A DNA stretch of 64,000 nt, taken from assembly GCF_003351765.1 (NCBI RefSeq), contig NZ_CP031229.1, positions 2,170,001 through 2,234,000 on the forward strand, written 5' to 3'. The position numbers and the translations under genes were made by a program. The notes beneath the pieces were generated by a model. That model saw only the letters and a list, made by a program, of their open reading frames with translations, was not told the DNA's origin and ran no database searches. Shown here piece after piece: positions 1 to 8,056 of this stretch. How positions within the stretch are numbered: the first letter of the stretch is position 1; every line of letters starts with the position of its first letter. Source of the stretch: Ornithinimicrobium avium (GTDB taxonomy: Bacteria; Actinomycetota; Actinomycetes; Actinomycetales; Dermatophilaceae).

Positions 1-209
1 TGGTGGCCGGTGGCGGCTACACGCTCTACGCCGGTGCCGGGGCGCTCGGGCCGACCGAGGGCATCCGGGTGACCGACAACCGCTTCTCCCGCCTGTACTT
101 CCCCGCGAGCGGCCGCTACGGCCCGCTCACGGCCTACGAGCCGGGACCCGGCAACGTGCTCAGCGGCAACGTGTGGGACGACACGGGCCGCAGCATCTCA
201 GGCCCCTAG
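1..209 (+). CDS. C-terminal end of a probable right-handed beta-helix protein (5' end outside window)
   Basis: An open frame runs in from the left edge and ends at TAG 207-209, so only about the last 68 residues are visible. The piece has the look of the final coils of a parallel beta-helix (pectate-lyase-like) protein: short repeated strands with Asn and Gly turns such as RVTDNRFSRLYF and GNVLSGNVWDDTG. No signal peptide or catalytic residue can be judged. Its last 12 bases overlap the end of the convergent glycosyltransferase gene. A surface or secreted role would fit the neighbouring polysaccharide operon, but that is inference. Confidence 0.55.
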   Translation, partial: VAGGGYTLYAGAGALGPTEGIRVTDNRFSRLYFPASGRYGPLTAYEPGPGNVLSGNVWDDTGRSISGP

Positions 210-1370
210 CGCAGCCGTCCCCACCTCCGGCACCGCGTCGACGAGGAGCTGCGCGCGGGCCTCCCAGGAGTGCCTCTCGGCGAACGACCGCCGGCGCCCG
301 GCAGCGTCCGCGTCCACCTGTGCGCCGGCGCAGTGGCCGGCGACGAGCGCCACGAACTCGTCGTCCGACGTGGCGATGTCGACCAGGTCGGTCCCCAGCC
401 ATCGGGTCGCCGGCAGGTCGCTCGCCACCACGGGCAGCCCGTGGGCGAGGTACTCCAGGGTCTTCAGCGGGAAGCTGGCCTCGTTGAAACGGTCCCGGCG
501 ATAGGGGGTGACGCCCACCGTCAGGTGCTGCAGGTAGGCGCCGAGCCGTTCGGGCGGCCGGTGACCGAGCCAGGTCACGCCCGGCCGGGCGAAGAGGTCG
601 TGGAAGTCGCGCAGGGTCGCGGGGTCGCGCGTGGTCAGCGGCCCGATGAGGACGAGGGGCAGGCCCGCCGCGGCGATCCGGTGGAGCAGCCGCACGTCGG
701 TGCGCTCGTTGAGCTGCCCGACCAGCCCCACCAGCCGGCCGTCCGGCAGGTCGGTCGGCCGCGCGGCGGGGGTCGCCGGAGGGAGCACGCATCCGTTGGC
801 CAGGAGCAGTGCACGCGCGCCCGGCCCCAGCTGCGCCAGCCGGTCCACCAGGACCGGCGTCACGCCTCCGACCAGGTCGGCCGCCGCGGCGTTGCCGGCG
901 AGCCGACGGCGGACGAGCCCCGGGTCCAGGCCCATCAGCCCGGCGCCGCCCTCCCAGTCGTCGGTCAGGTAGAAGAACCGGACGCCGGGCAGGGCACGGG
1001 GGAAGCCGGCCAGCGGCGAGGCGACGACGACGAGGCACGGCCCGAGGTCGAGGGCCCGGCTCGCGCGCACGGTGAGCCGGTGCTGCCACCAGGTCGCCAG
1101 GCCGACCATCACCCTCCTCGTGAGCAGCGGCGGCCCCAGCGTCCGCAGCCGGGTGACCCCTGGAGCCACGTCGACCAGGCCCCACGGCTGCCCCGGCCCG
1201 CGCCTGCGGCGGCGCCGCAGCAGGTGCGTGACCGGCTGGGCCGGGTCCACGTAGAGGACCGGCCCGAGCACGGAGGCCAGGGCCGTCGCCAGCTGGCGGT
1301 CGGTGCCGGCGACGCGGTGCCACTCGGTCCCCGCGAGGTAGACGACCCCACCGCCGTGGCCGGCGCTCAC
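198..1370 (-). CDS. Glycosyltransferase, GT4-like
   Basis: About 390 aa, a GT-B type glycosyltransferase, probably adding a sugar to the surface polysaccharide made by this operon. The N-terminal Rossmann half starts with VVYLAGTEWHRVAGTDRQLA. The C-terminal half has GLVGQLNERTD near residue 220 and the nucleotide-sugar binding segment FPLKTLEYLAHGLPVVASDL near residue 310. The GTG at 1370 is chosen because it overlaps the upstream gene's TGA (GTGA), the coupling used throughout the operon; an upstream in-frame extension would run into the neighbour. It is the last gene of the operon. Donor and acceptor sugars cannot be read from the sequence. It resembles TuaH-type transferases, with moderate certainty. 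Confidence 0.8.
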   Translation of the reverse strand: MSAGHGGGVVYLAGTEWHRVAGTDRQLATALASVLGPVLYVDPAQPVTHLLRRRRRRGPGQPWGLVDVAPGVTRLRTLGPPLLTRRVMVGLATWWQHRLTVRASRALDLGPCLVVVASPLAGFPRALPGVRFFYLTDDWEGGAGLMGLDPGLVRRRLAGNAAAADLVGGVTPVLVDRLAQLGPGARALLLANGCVLPPATPAARPTDLPDGRLVGLVGQLNERTDVRLLHRIAAAGLPLVLIGPLTTRDPATLRDFHDLFARPGVTWLGHRPPERLGAYLQHLTVGVTPYRRDRFNEASFPLKTLEYLAHGLPVVASDLPATRWLGTDLVDIATSDDEFVALVAGHCAGAQVDADAAGRRRSFAERHSWEARAQLLVDAVPEVGTAALGA

Positions 1371-2635
1371 CCTCTGCTCACCCGCCGCGCCGGACCGGTC
1401 GGCGCGGCGGCCACCGGACGGGCGTTGAAGTCGTCCGCCGCGCGCCGGCCGGTCAACCGCTGTCCGGCCCGGCCCGCCCGGTAGCGCACGAACCGCCACG
1501 CCGTGCGCGGCAGGTCTCCGCCGTCGGCGGCCGGCCCTGGCTGCACGGTCGTGGCCCGACGGTAGTGGTCGACCTGACTCCGCGCCGCAGCGTCCAGGGA
1601 GAAGCGCTCCTGCACCGTCCGGAGCGCGAAGGCTCCCAGCTCGCGGCGGGACGCCGCGCCGGTGACCAGGGGCAGCAGCTCACCCCGGAGCCGGGCCGGG
1701 CCCGTCTCCGGCCCGTCCCCCACGCCGTACCAGCCCGTCCACAGGAAGTAGGCGAGCGTGTCCGGACGCACGGTCCGCCAGAACCCCTTCTCGCCCTGGA
1801 CGACCACGGGCTTGCCGAACGCCATCGCACGCAGGGCCGAGCTCCCCATACCCAGTGACACGTCCGCGGCCGCGTAGGCGACCCGCGGGTCCGCGAGCTC
1901 ACCGACGAGCTGCACCGCGGGATCGGCACCGCCCGGGGGCCGGGCCGTCACCACGGCGTCCTCCAGGTCCTGGCGCGCCGGGCCGTTACCAACGACGAGC
2001 ATCCGCACCGCGTGCTCGGTGGACAGCTCGGCGACGACCCGCGACGCGACCAGCAGGCCCTCCCGCTTCATCTCCACGGCGAGCCGGGAGACGACCACGA
2101 CGAGGACCTCCTCGGGCCGGATGCCGTAGGCCGCGCGGAAGCCGGCCGTGTTGAGACCCAGACCCGGGTGGTTGGCCTCCAGGTCCACCGGAGGCTCGAT
2201 GACGTCGACGGCTGACCGGCCCGCCCGGCGCTCGGCGTCGGCGATCTGCTCGGTGCCCACCGCGAGCGGGACCGACCGCGGGATGAAGTCCGCGACGGCC
2301 ATGGACATGACCGTGCCCACCACCGCGCACCCTGTCCGGCGGGCCGCGAGCCAGCACTCGAGGATCGGTGGCCACTCGTAGCCGTGGACGACGTCGATGC
2401 CCCGCTCCTCCACCGTCCTCACCAGCGACGCCACCACCGACCGCGAGGGACGCCGCCGCGGCCTCGGGGCGGGGACGAAGTCGAGGCCGAGAGCGTGGAC
2501 CTTGGCCACCAGTGGACCCGGGCAGCCGAAGACCATGACCTCGTGGCCGAGATCGGCCACGCCGCGCGCGAGCTCGATGGCGTTGATCTGGCTGCCGCCG
2601 ATGGCCAGGTCGTGCGGATAGACGAGGACCCTCAT
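1367..2635 (-). CDS. Glycosyltransferase family 4 protein
   Basis: 422 aa cytosolic GT-B glycosyltransferase. The N-terminus MRVLVYPHDLAIGGSQ followed by INAIELARGVADLGHEV is the classic GT4 acceptor-side start. A second Rossmann half contains VVVSRLAVEMKREG near residue 195 and the donor-binding region DVSLGMGSSALRAMAFGKP near residue 265. A basic tail of about 60 residues follows the fold. The ATG at 2635 overlaps the flippase stop (TGA at 2632-2634). It likely acts with the downstream transferase on the repeat unit that the upstream flippase exports. Confidence 0.85.
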   Translation of the reverse strand: MRVLVYPHDLAIGGSQINAIELARGVADLGHEVMVFGCPGPLVAKVHALGLDFVPAPRPRRRPSRSVVASLVRTVEERGIDVVHGYEWPPILECWLAARRTGCAVVGTVMSMAVADFIPRSVPLAVGTEQIADAERRAGRSAVDVIEPPVDLEANHPGLGLNTAGFRAAYGIRPEEVLVVVVSRLAVEMKREGLLVASRVVAELSTEHAVRMLVVGNGPARQDLEDAVVTARPPGGADPAVQLVGELADPRVAYAAADVSLGMGSSALRAMAFGKPVVVQGEKGFWRTVRPDTLAYFLWTGWYGVGDGPETGPARLRGELLPLVTGAASRRELGAFALRTVQERFSLDAAARSQVDHYRRATTVQPGPAADGGDLPRTAWRFVRYRAGRAGQRLTGRRAADDFNARPVAAAPTGPARRVSRG

Positions 2636-4116
2636 GACGCCGACCCCGCCTTCAGCGGCTGGTGCCGGAGGCTGGCCACGGCCGAGACGGCGGCAGGCTC
2701 CCGCGCCAGCATCACGCCCGTGGCGAGCAGTCCCACGGCCGCCGACAGGGCGACGGCGAGCAGGTCGGAGCCCAGCCGGTCGACCAGCACCAGCGCGGTC
2801 GCGTAGAGGCCCGAGCCGGCCACGACCGGCAGGACGAGGCGGCCGAGGAACCTGCCCGCGGGCACGCCGGCGGCCGAGAGCCGCCACAGGTAGAGCGGCA
2901 GGACGACGGCGGCGACGACGACGACCTGGCCGACCGCCACACCGCCGATCCCCCACCAGGTCGCGCCGAGGAGCACCGCGGGGACCAGCGCCGCCAGCCA
3001 GACCGCCTGGATCAGCAGGATGGCGCTGGCCCGACGCAGCACCACGAGGTAGTCGTAGCTCAGCTCGACCACGATCCGCACCGCGGCGAGCACGCCGAGC
3101 GCGGCGAGCGGCACGCCGGCCGGCTCCCACTCGAGCCCGTAGACCAGGCGGACCACCGCCGGCGCGGCTCCCGCCAGCACGAAGCAGACCGGGAAGGCGA
3201 CAGCGGCCAGGACGCCCACGACCCACACGACGTTGCGCGCCATCAGGGCCGGGTCCGACTGCATCCGCGCGAAGGCGGCCGGCGCGACCGAACGGAGCGG
3301 TTGGGACAGCACCGCGACGGGCCAGGAGGCCAGGTTGAACGCCAGCACGTAGAAGGCGAGCTGCGTGGGGCCGAGGAGCGCACCGGTCAGCAGCTGGTCG
3401 GCATAGCTGGAGGCGAAGACGATCATGCTCGCCCCGGCGAGGGGCAGGCCGAAGCGCAGGAGCGGCGCGAGCAGCGAGCGGTCCATCCCGAGCCGGAAGG
3501 CGGACGGGACGTAGCGCAGGAAGAGCAGCGCGCCGGCGAGGCCTCCGGCCAGCCGGCCCAGCGCCAGGCTCATGGCGCCCATCCCGGCCAGCGCCAGGGC
3601 GATCGAGACCAGGGCCCCGAGCCAGGCGTTCGCCTGGTCGGAGACCATCCGCTCCCGCTGGCGGAACTGCCGCTGGAGCAGCGCCGCCGGCGCCGCGCTC
3701 AGCCCGTTGAGCAGGATCCCGACCAGCAGGGTCCGCACGACGGGGGTGGACCCGGGGCTGCCCATGGCCGCGGTGTAGGCGGGTGCGGCGGCGTAGCAGG
3801 CCAGGAAGAGGACGAGGCTGCTGACGACGGAGATGGTCGCGACCGTCGGGACGATCGGTGCGGGCTCGCGGTCCCACCGCACGATCGCCAGGCTCACGCC
3901 GAGCTCGTTGAAGCTGAGCACCGCGAGCAGCGCGACGATGGCGACGGCGAAGGTGCCGAACTCCTCCGGTCCCAGGATGCGCGCCAGAGCGATCCCGATG
4001 ACCAGCGTGCCGACCTTGGACGCTGCGGTGTTCAGCAGACTCCAGCCGAGCGCACCGCCGGCCTGTCGGGCGAGGTCGGCCTCGATCTCGGGCGTGGTGC
4101 CGTCGCGGCGTCTCAC
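2632..4116 (-). CDS. Polysaccharide flippase, MATE/MOP superfamily (Wzx-like)
   Basis: 494 aa integral membrane protein with about 12-14 hydrophobic helices, from LVIGIALARILGPEEFGTFA near residue 33 to the last helix LLAVALSAAVGLLATGVMLA. The short cytosolic N-terminus and the GPEEFG motif after the first helix are typical of Wzx/RfbX oligosaccharide flippases, which move undecaprenyl-linked repeat units outward. The GTG start at 4116 overlaps the preceding TGA (GTGA). It lies between sugar-nucleotide genes and glycosyltransferases. No Wzy polymerase is visible in the window. Confidence 0.85.
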   Translation of the reverse strand: MRRRDGTTPEIEADLARQAGGALGWSLLNTAASKVGTLVIGIALARILGPEEFGTFAVAIVALLAVLSFNELGVSLAIVRWDREPAPIVPTVATISVVSSLVLFLACYAAAPAYTAAMGSPGSTPVVRTLLVGILLNGLSAAPAALLQRQFRQRERMVSDQANAWLGALVSIALALAGMGAMSLALGRLAGGLAGALLFLRYVPSAFRLGMDRSLLAPLLRFGLPLAGASMIVFASSYADQLLTGALLGPTQLAFYVLAFNLASWPVAVLSQPLRSVAPAAFARMQSDPALMARNVVWVVGVLAAVAFPVCFVLAGAAPAVVRLVYGLEWEPAGVPLAALGVLAAVRIVVELSYDYLVVLRRASAILLIQAVWLAALVPAVLLGATWWGIGGVAVGQVVVVAAVVLPLYLWRLSAAGVPAGRFLGRLVLPVVAGSGLYATALVLVDRLGSDLLAVALSAAVGLLATGVMLAREPAAVSAVASLRHQPLKAGSAS

Positions 4117-5246
4117 GGGCCCTGCGCCGCCATCGTCCGGCTGCCCGCGACCGCCCCGACGAGCGTCTCGACGACGTGCTGCTGCTGGTCCGCCGTGATG
4201 TGGGGGTAGATCGGCAGGGAGAGGATCCGGGCGGCTGCCGCCTCCGCGACGGGGAAGGCTCCTGCCCGGTGGCCCAGGTGCTCGTACGCCGGGCTGAGGT
4301 GCACCGGGGTCGGGTAGTGGACCGCGGCGCCGACACCCGCGGCCTGGAGCGCGGCGAGCACGCGGTCGCGGTCCTCGACCTGCACCACATACAGGTGCCA
4401 GACGTCGGTGTTGTCGGGGTGCCGGCGGGGGGGCCGGACCTCCTCGACCCCCGCCAGCAGCCGGTCGTAGCGGTCCGCGGCGGCGCGGCGGCGCTCGTTC
4501 CACTCCTCGAGCCGGGCGAGCTTGGCCGACAGCACCAGCGCCTGCAGGGCGTCGAGCCGGGAGTTGAAGCCGACCACCTCGTGGACGTACTTGCGGGGGC
4601 TGCCGTGGTCGGCAATCGTCCGGACGCGCCGCGCCACCTCGGCGTCGTCGGTGAGCACCGCGCCCGCGTCGCCGGCGGCGCCCAGGTTCTTGCCGGGGTA
4701 GAAGCTGGTCCCCGACGCCGTGCCCCACGTCCCGGCACGACGGCCCGCCCTGCTCGCCCCCTGAGCCTGCGCTGCGTCCTCCACGACCGCCACGCCCACC
4801 CGGTCGGCGAGCCGGACGAGCTCGGCCACCGGGGCGGTCTGCCCGTAGAGGTGCACCGGCACGATCGCCGACGTGCGGTCCGTGACGGCCGCCTCGGCCG
4901 CGGCCGGGTCGATGAGCAGGTGCTCCGGGTCCACGTCGACCGGCACCGGGACCGCCCCGATCCGGCTGACCGCCTCCGCCGTGGCGATGAAGGTGTTGGC
5001 CGGCAGGACCACCTCGTCGCCGGCCTCCACGTCGACCGCCCGCAGCGCCAGCTCGAGCGCGTCGGTGCCGTTGGCGACACCCACGCAGTGCCGGACGCCG
5101 GCGTAGTCGGCGTAGGCCTGCTCGAACCGCGTCACCGCCGGGCCGCCCACGAACGCACCCCGCAGGATCGCCTCGCGGACGGCGGGCGCGACCTGGTCGA
5201 CGATCTCCGCGCCCTGGGCGGCCAGGTCGACGAGCGGGACCCTCAT
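4113..5246 (-). CDS. DegT/DnrJ/EryC1/StrS-family sugar aminotransferase
   Basis: 377 aa PLP enzyme that would put an amino group on a keto-sugar nucleotide. It shows the fold-type I landmarks of the family: MRVPLVDLAAQGAEI at the start, NGTDALELALRA, VVEDAAQAQGA near residue 160, and the Schiff-base lysine in SFYPGKNLGAAGDAG near residue 185. FNSRLDALQALVL is the usual family motif. Length is normal. The ATG at 5246 overlaps the acyltransferase stop (ATGA). This is one of two DegT-type genes in the operon, so either two amino groups are installed or the two enzymes handle different sugars. Confidence 0.9.
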   Translation of the reverse strand: MRVPLVDLAAQGAEIVDQVAPAVREAILRGAFVGGPAVTRFEQAYADYAGVRHCVGVANGTDALELALRAVDVEAGDEVVLPANTFIATAEAVSRIGAVPVPVDVDPEHLLIDPAAAEAAVTDRTSAIVPVHLYGQTAPVAELVRLADRVGVAVVEDAAQAQGASRAGRRAGTWGTASGTSFYPGKNLGAAGDAGAVLTDDAEVARRVRTIADHGSPRKYVHEVVGFNSRLDALQALVLSAKLARLEEWNERRRAAADRYDRLLAGVEEVRPPRRHPDNTDVWHLYVVQVEDRDRVLAALQAAGVGAAVHYPTPVHLSPAYEHLGHRAGAFPVAEAAAARILSLPIYPHITADQQQHVVETLVGAVAGSRTMAAQGP

Positions 5247-5887
5247 GCCGTCGCCCCCGCCGCTCGCAGGGGCAGCGGCCGGGCCGGCACCCCGACCCAG
5301 GTCTGGTGGTCCGGCAGGTCCTGGAGGAGGACGGCACCCATCCCGAGCACGGCGCCGGTCCCGACCCTCAGGTCCTGCCGGACGGACGCGGACATCCCCA
5401 GGTAGGCGGCCTCGCCCACGCGGACCCGCCCACCGAGCGTCACGCCCGCCGCGAGGGTCGCGAAGTCGGCCACCTCGGTGTCGTGGGTCAGGACCACATG
5501 CGGCATGAGCACCACGTGCGCACCGACCTGCACCGACGTCGTCGCGACGACGCCGGCGAGGACGACCGTGCCCTCGCCGAGACGGGTGTCGGGCGCCAGG
5601 TCGGCGCCGGGCGAGACGACGGTGGCACAGCGCCCGGCGACAATCCCCAGGCGGTCGGCCAGCGCACGCCGGGCGTAGCCCCCGCCCGGGCACAGGAGCA
5701 GCTGGGCGTCCGGGTGCCCGGCCTCCTCCTCGGGGCCGCCCAGCACCGGCACGCCGTCGAGGTCCGTCCCGTGGAGCGCCACGTCGTCGTCGAGCACCCC
5801 GACGACGCGGTGGCTCCCGAGCTGCCGGACGACCGCCAGCACCTCCCGCGCCAGGCCGCTGGCGCCCACGAGCAGCAGGTCGTCCAC
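5243..5887 (-). CDS. NeuD/PglD-type sugar O/N-acyltransferase
   Basis: 214 aa. The N-terminal Rossmann piece DDLLLVGASGLAREVLAVV binds the sugar nucleotide. The C-terminal half is a left-handed beta-helix built from hexapeptide repeats such as VQVGAHVVLMPHVVLTHD and LRVGTGAVLGMGAVLLQDLP. This is the two-domain plan of PglD/NeuD acetyltransferases, which acetylate an amino sugar with acetyl-CoA. The catalytic-type His lies in HVVLTHDTEV. The start is GTG at 5887, one base after the upstream stop. Position between two aminotransferases supports acetylation of an amino sugar made by this operon. Confidence 0.85.
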   Translation of the reverse strand: MDDLLLVGASGLAREVLAVVRQLGSHRVVGVLDDDVALHGTDLDGVPVLGGPEEEAGHPDAQLLLCPGGGYARRALADRLGIVAGRCATVVSPGADLAPDTRLGEGTVVLAGVVATTSVQVGAHVVLMPHVVLTHDTEVADFATLAAGVTLGGRVRVGEAAYLGMSASVRQDLRVGTGAVLGMGAVLLQDLPDHQTWVGVPARPLPLRAAGATA

Positions 5888-5888
5888 G

Positions 5889-7061
5889 TCAGCCCTCCCG
5901 GCCGCTCGTGGCGAGCCGCGCGCTGCTGGGCACCACCGTGCCCGTCAGCACCGTGACGACGCGGTCGAGCTGGTCCTCGGTCATCTCGTGGAAGAGCGGC
6001 AGGATGAGGGTGCGGTCGGTGAGCCGCTCGGTGGTGGACAGGTCGGTGCGCACGCCGTCGCGCCCGGCATAGGCGGGCTGGCGGTGGGCAGCCATGATGC
6101 CCCGCCGGGCGGAGATGCCGGCCTCCGCGAGCCGGGCCAGCAGCCCGTCCCGGTCGACGGGGTGCTCCGGCGGGACCTCCACCCAGAAGGACTGGTAGTT
6201 GGTCGTGCCCCATGCCGGGTCGCGGACGGCGCGCAGCCCTGTCCCGTCCAGCGCGCGGTGGTAGCGGGCGGCCAGCTCGCGGCGGCGGCGTACGACGTCG
6301 TCGAGCCGGCGCAGCTGGACCAGTCCGACGGCGGCCTGCAGGTCGGTCATCCGGTAGTTGAAGCCCACCTCGAGGTAGGCCTCGGCCGGGGCGAGCACCT
6401 GCGCGTGCCGGTCGGCGGCCGAGACGCTCATCCCGTGCTCCCGCAGCCGGCGGGCCTGGCTCGCCCACTCTGCGCTCCGGGTGGTGAGCATCCCGCCCTC
6501 GCCGGTGGTGAGGAGCTTGCGCGGGTGGAAGGACCACGCGGTGACGTCGGCGCCGGCGCCGACCGGGCGTCCCCGGTAGGTGGAGCCGATCGCGCAGGCC
6601 GCGTCCTCGACCACCGCCACTCCCCGGGGGTCGCAGACGTCGCGCAGCGCGACCAGGTCCACCGGCACCCCGCCCTGGTCCACCACGATCACGGCACGGG
6701 TGCGCCCGGTCAGCGCCGCGCGGAGTGTCTCCGGGCTGACGTTGCCGGTGGCCGGGTCCACATCGGCGAAGACCGGCCGCGCGCCGAGGTAGGTGGCCGC
6801 GTTGGCGGTGGCTATGAAGGAGAACGAGGGGACGACCACGTCGTCCCCGGCGCGGACCCCCGCGACCACGAGAGCGAGGTGGAGGGCCGTCGTGCAGCTC
6901 GAGGTGGCCACGGCATACCCGACCTGCTGGCGGTCCGCGAAGGCGCGCTCGAACTCGGCGACGCGTGGTCCCTGGGCCACCCACCCGGACCGGATCACCT
7001 CCGCGACGGCCGTGACCTCCTCCTCGCCCAGCCACGGCTGCATGACGTTGATGCGGCTCAT
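5889..7061 (-). CDS. DegT/DnrJ/EryC1/StrS-family aminotransferase (second copy)
   Basis: 390 aa, PLP-dependent, distinct from the other DegT gene of this operon. Landmarks: MQPWLGEEEVTAVAEVIRSG near the N-terminus, VATSSCTTALHLAL, VVEDAACAIGSTYRG, the PLP lysine in SFHPRKLLTTGEGG near residue 186, and FNYRMTDLQAAVGLVQL. The ATG at 7061 (MSRINVMQPW) overlaps the epimerase stop (ATGA). An open frame continues upstream but lies inside the epimerase gene. It probably uses the 3- or 4-keto sugar nucleotide produced by the dehydrogenase or epimerase. Confidence 0.9.
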   Translation of the reverse strand: MSRINVMQPWLGEEEVTAVAEVIRSGWVAQGPRVAEFERAFADRQQVGYAVATSSCTTALHLALVVAGVRAGDDVVVPSFSFIATANAATYLGARPVFADVDPATGNVSPETLRAALTGRTRAVIVVDQGGVPVDLVALRDVCDPRGVAVVEDAACAIGSTYRGRPVGAGADVTAWSFHPRKLLTTGEGGMLTTRSAEWASQARRLREHGMSVSAADRHAQVLAPAEAYLEVGFNYRMTDLQAAVGLVQLRRLDDVVRRRRELAARYHRALDGTGLRAVRDPAWGTTNYQSFWVEVPPEHPVDRDGLLARLAEAGISARRGIMAAHRQPAYAGRDGVRTDLSTTERLTDRTLILPLFHEMTEDQLDRVVTVLTGTVVPSSARLATSGREG

Positions 7062-8056
7062 GGCACGTCTGCCGTCGCGCTGCCGGCCGCGACGGACTCC
7101 CGTCGCGGCCGCCACCACTCGACGAGCTGCCGCAGCCCCTCGTCGAGGGAGGTGCGGGCCTCGAACCCGAGGTCCCGCCGGGCGGCACCCGTGTCCGCCA
7201 GCCTCCTGGTCACGCCGTTGACGGGACGGTCCGGTCCGTGCTCCACGCCGAGGCCGGACCCCATCGCGCGCAGCAGGGCCCGGGCCAGGTCGAGGAGCGA
7301 GGTCTCGGTCCCGCTGGCGATGTTGTAGGTGCCGGAGATGACCGCGCTCTGCGCGGCCAGCACGTTGGCGCGGGCGATGTCGGGCACGAAGACGAAGTCC
7401 ATGGTCTGGGTGCCGTCCCCGAAGATCAGCGGCGGCTCCCCGTCGGCGATGCGCTCCATCCAGCGCACGAGCACCTCGGTGTAGAGGCCGTGGATGTCCA
7501 TCCGGGGCCCGTAGACGTTGAAGTAGCGCAGCATCACGTAGTCGAGGCCGCTCATCGCCCGGAAGCTGCGGGCCAGGCCCTCGTTGAACGTCTTCGCCGC
7601 GCCGTAGATCGTGTCGTTGGCGTAGGGGTGGTGATCCTCCCTCGTGGGGAAGGTCTCCGCCAGGCCGTACACCGAGGCGCTCGAGGCCGCGACCAGCTTG
7701 GCGACCCGGTGCTCGGCGGCCGCCTCGACGACGTTGAAGGTGCCGTCGACCAGCACCTCGAGCGCGAGCCGCGGCTGCTCAGCGCACATCGTGATGCGGA
7801 TGGCCGCCTGGTGGAAGACGAGGTCGCTCCCGCGGACGAGGTCGTGGACGAGGTCGCGGTCCCGGATGTCTCCCTCCACGAGCTCGACGCGTCCGGTGGC
7901 GAGGGCCTGCTCGAGGTTCTCGCGCCGTCCGCGGACGAGGTTGTCGAGGACCAGGACGCGTGCGGCATCTTCGTCGAGCAGCTGGTCGACGAGCGTCGAG
8001 CCGATCGTGCCCGCCCCGCCGGTCACCAGGGCCGTGGCACCAGCGACGGTGCTCAT
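7058..8056 (-). CDS. NAD-dependent nucleotide-sugar epimerase/dehydratase (extended SDR)
   Basis: 332 aa extended short-chain dehydrogenase. NAD motif ALVTGGAGTIGSTLVDQL is at residues 9-26, the catalytic region is SSASVYG, and the active Tyr/Lys pair is YGAAK near residue 160. MLRYFNVYGPRMDIHG and FGDGTQTMDFVFVPDIARA are typical UDP-glucose 4-epimerase-like signatures. It likely converts a UDP-sugar for the adjoining aminotransferases. The ATG at 8056 overlaps the dehydrogenase stop (ATGA). Exact substrate is not determinable; it could be a 4-epimerase or a dehydratase. Confidence 0.88.
   Translation of the reverse strand: MSTVAGATALVTGGAGTIGSTLVDQLLDEDAARVLVLDNLVRGRRENLEQALATGRVELVEGDIRDRDLVHDLVRGSDLVFHQAAIRITMCAEQPRLALEVLVDGTFNVVEAAAEHRVAKLVAASSASVYGLAETFPTREDHHPYANDTIYGAAKTFNEGLARSFRAMSGLDYVMLRYFNVYGPRMDIHGLYTEVLVRWMERIADGEPPLIFGDGTQTMDFVFVPDIARANVLAAQSAVISGTYNIASGTETSLLDLARALLRAMGSGLGVEHGPDRPVNGVTRRLADTGAARRDLGFEARTSLDEGLRQLVEWWRPRRESVAAGSATADVP

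Noticed and set aside
2662..4209. Long plus-strand frame opposite the flippase gene
   Set aside because: Composition is Arg/Gly/Gln/Asp-rich with no domain and it mirrors codons of the real gene.
1367..5080. A 1237-codon open frame on the minus strand
   Set aside because: Only 1367-2635 encodes a recognisable glycosyltransferase; the rest overlaps the flippase and aminotransferase in a different frame, as is common in very GC-rich DNA.
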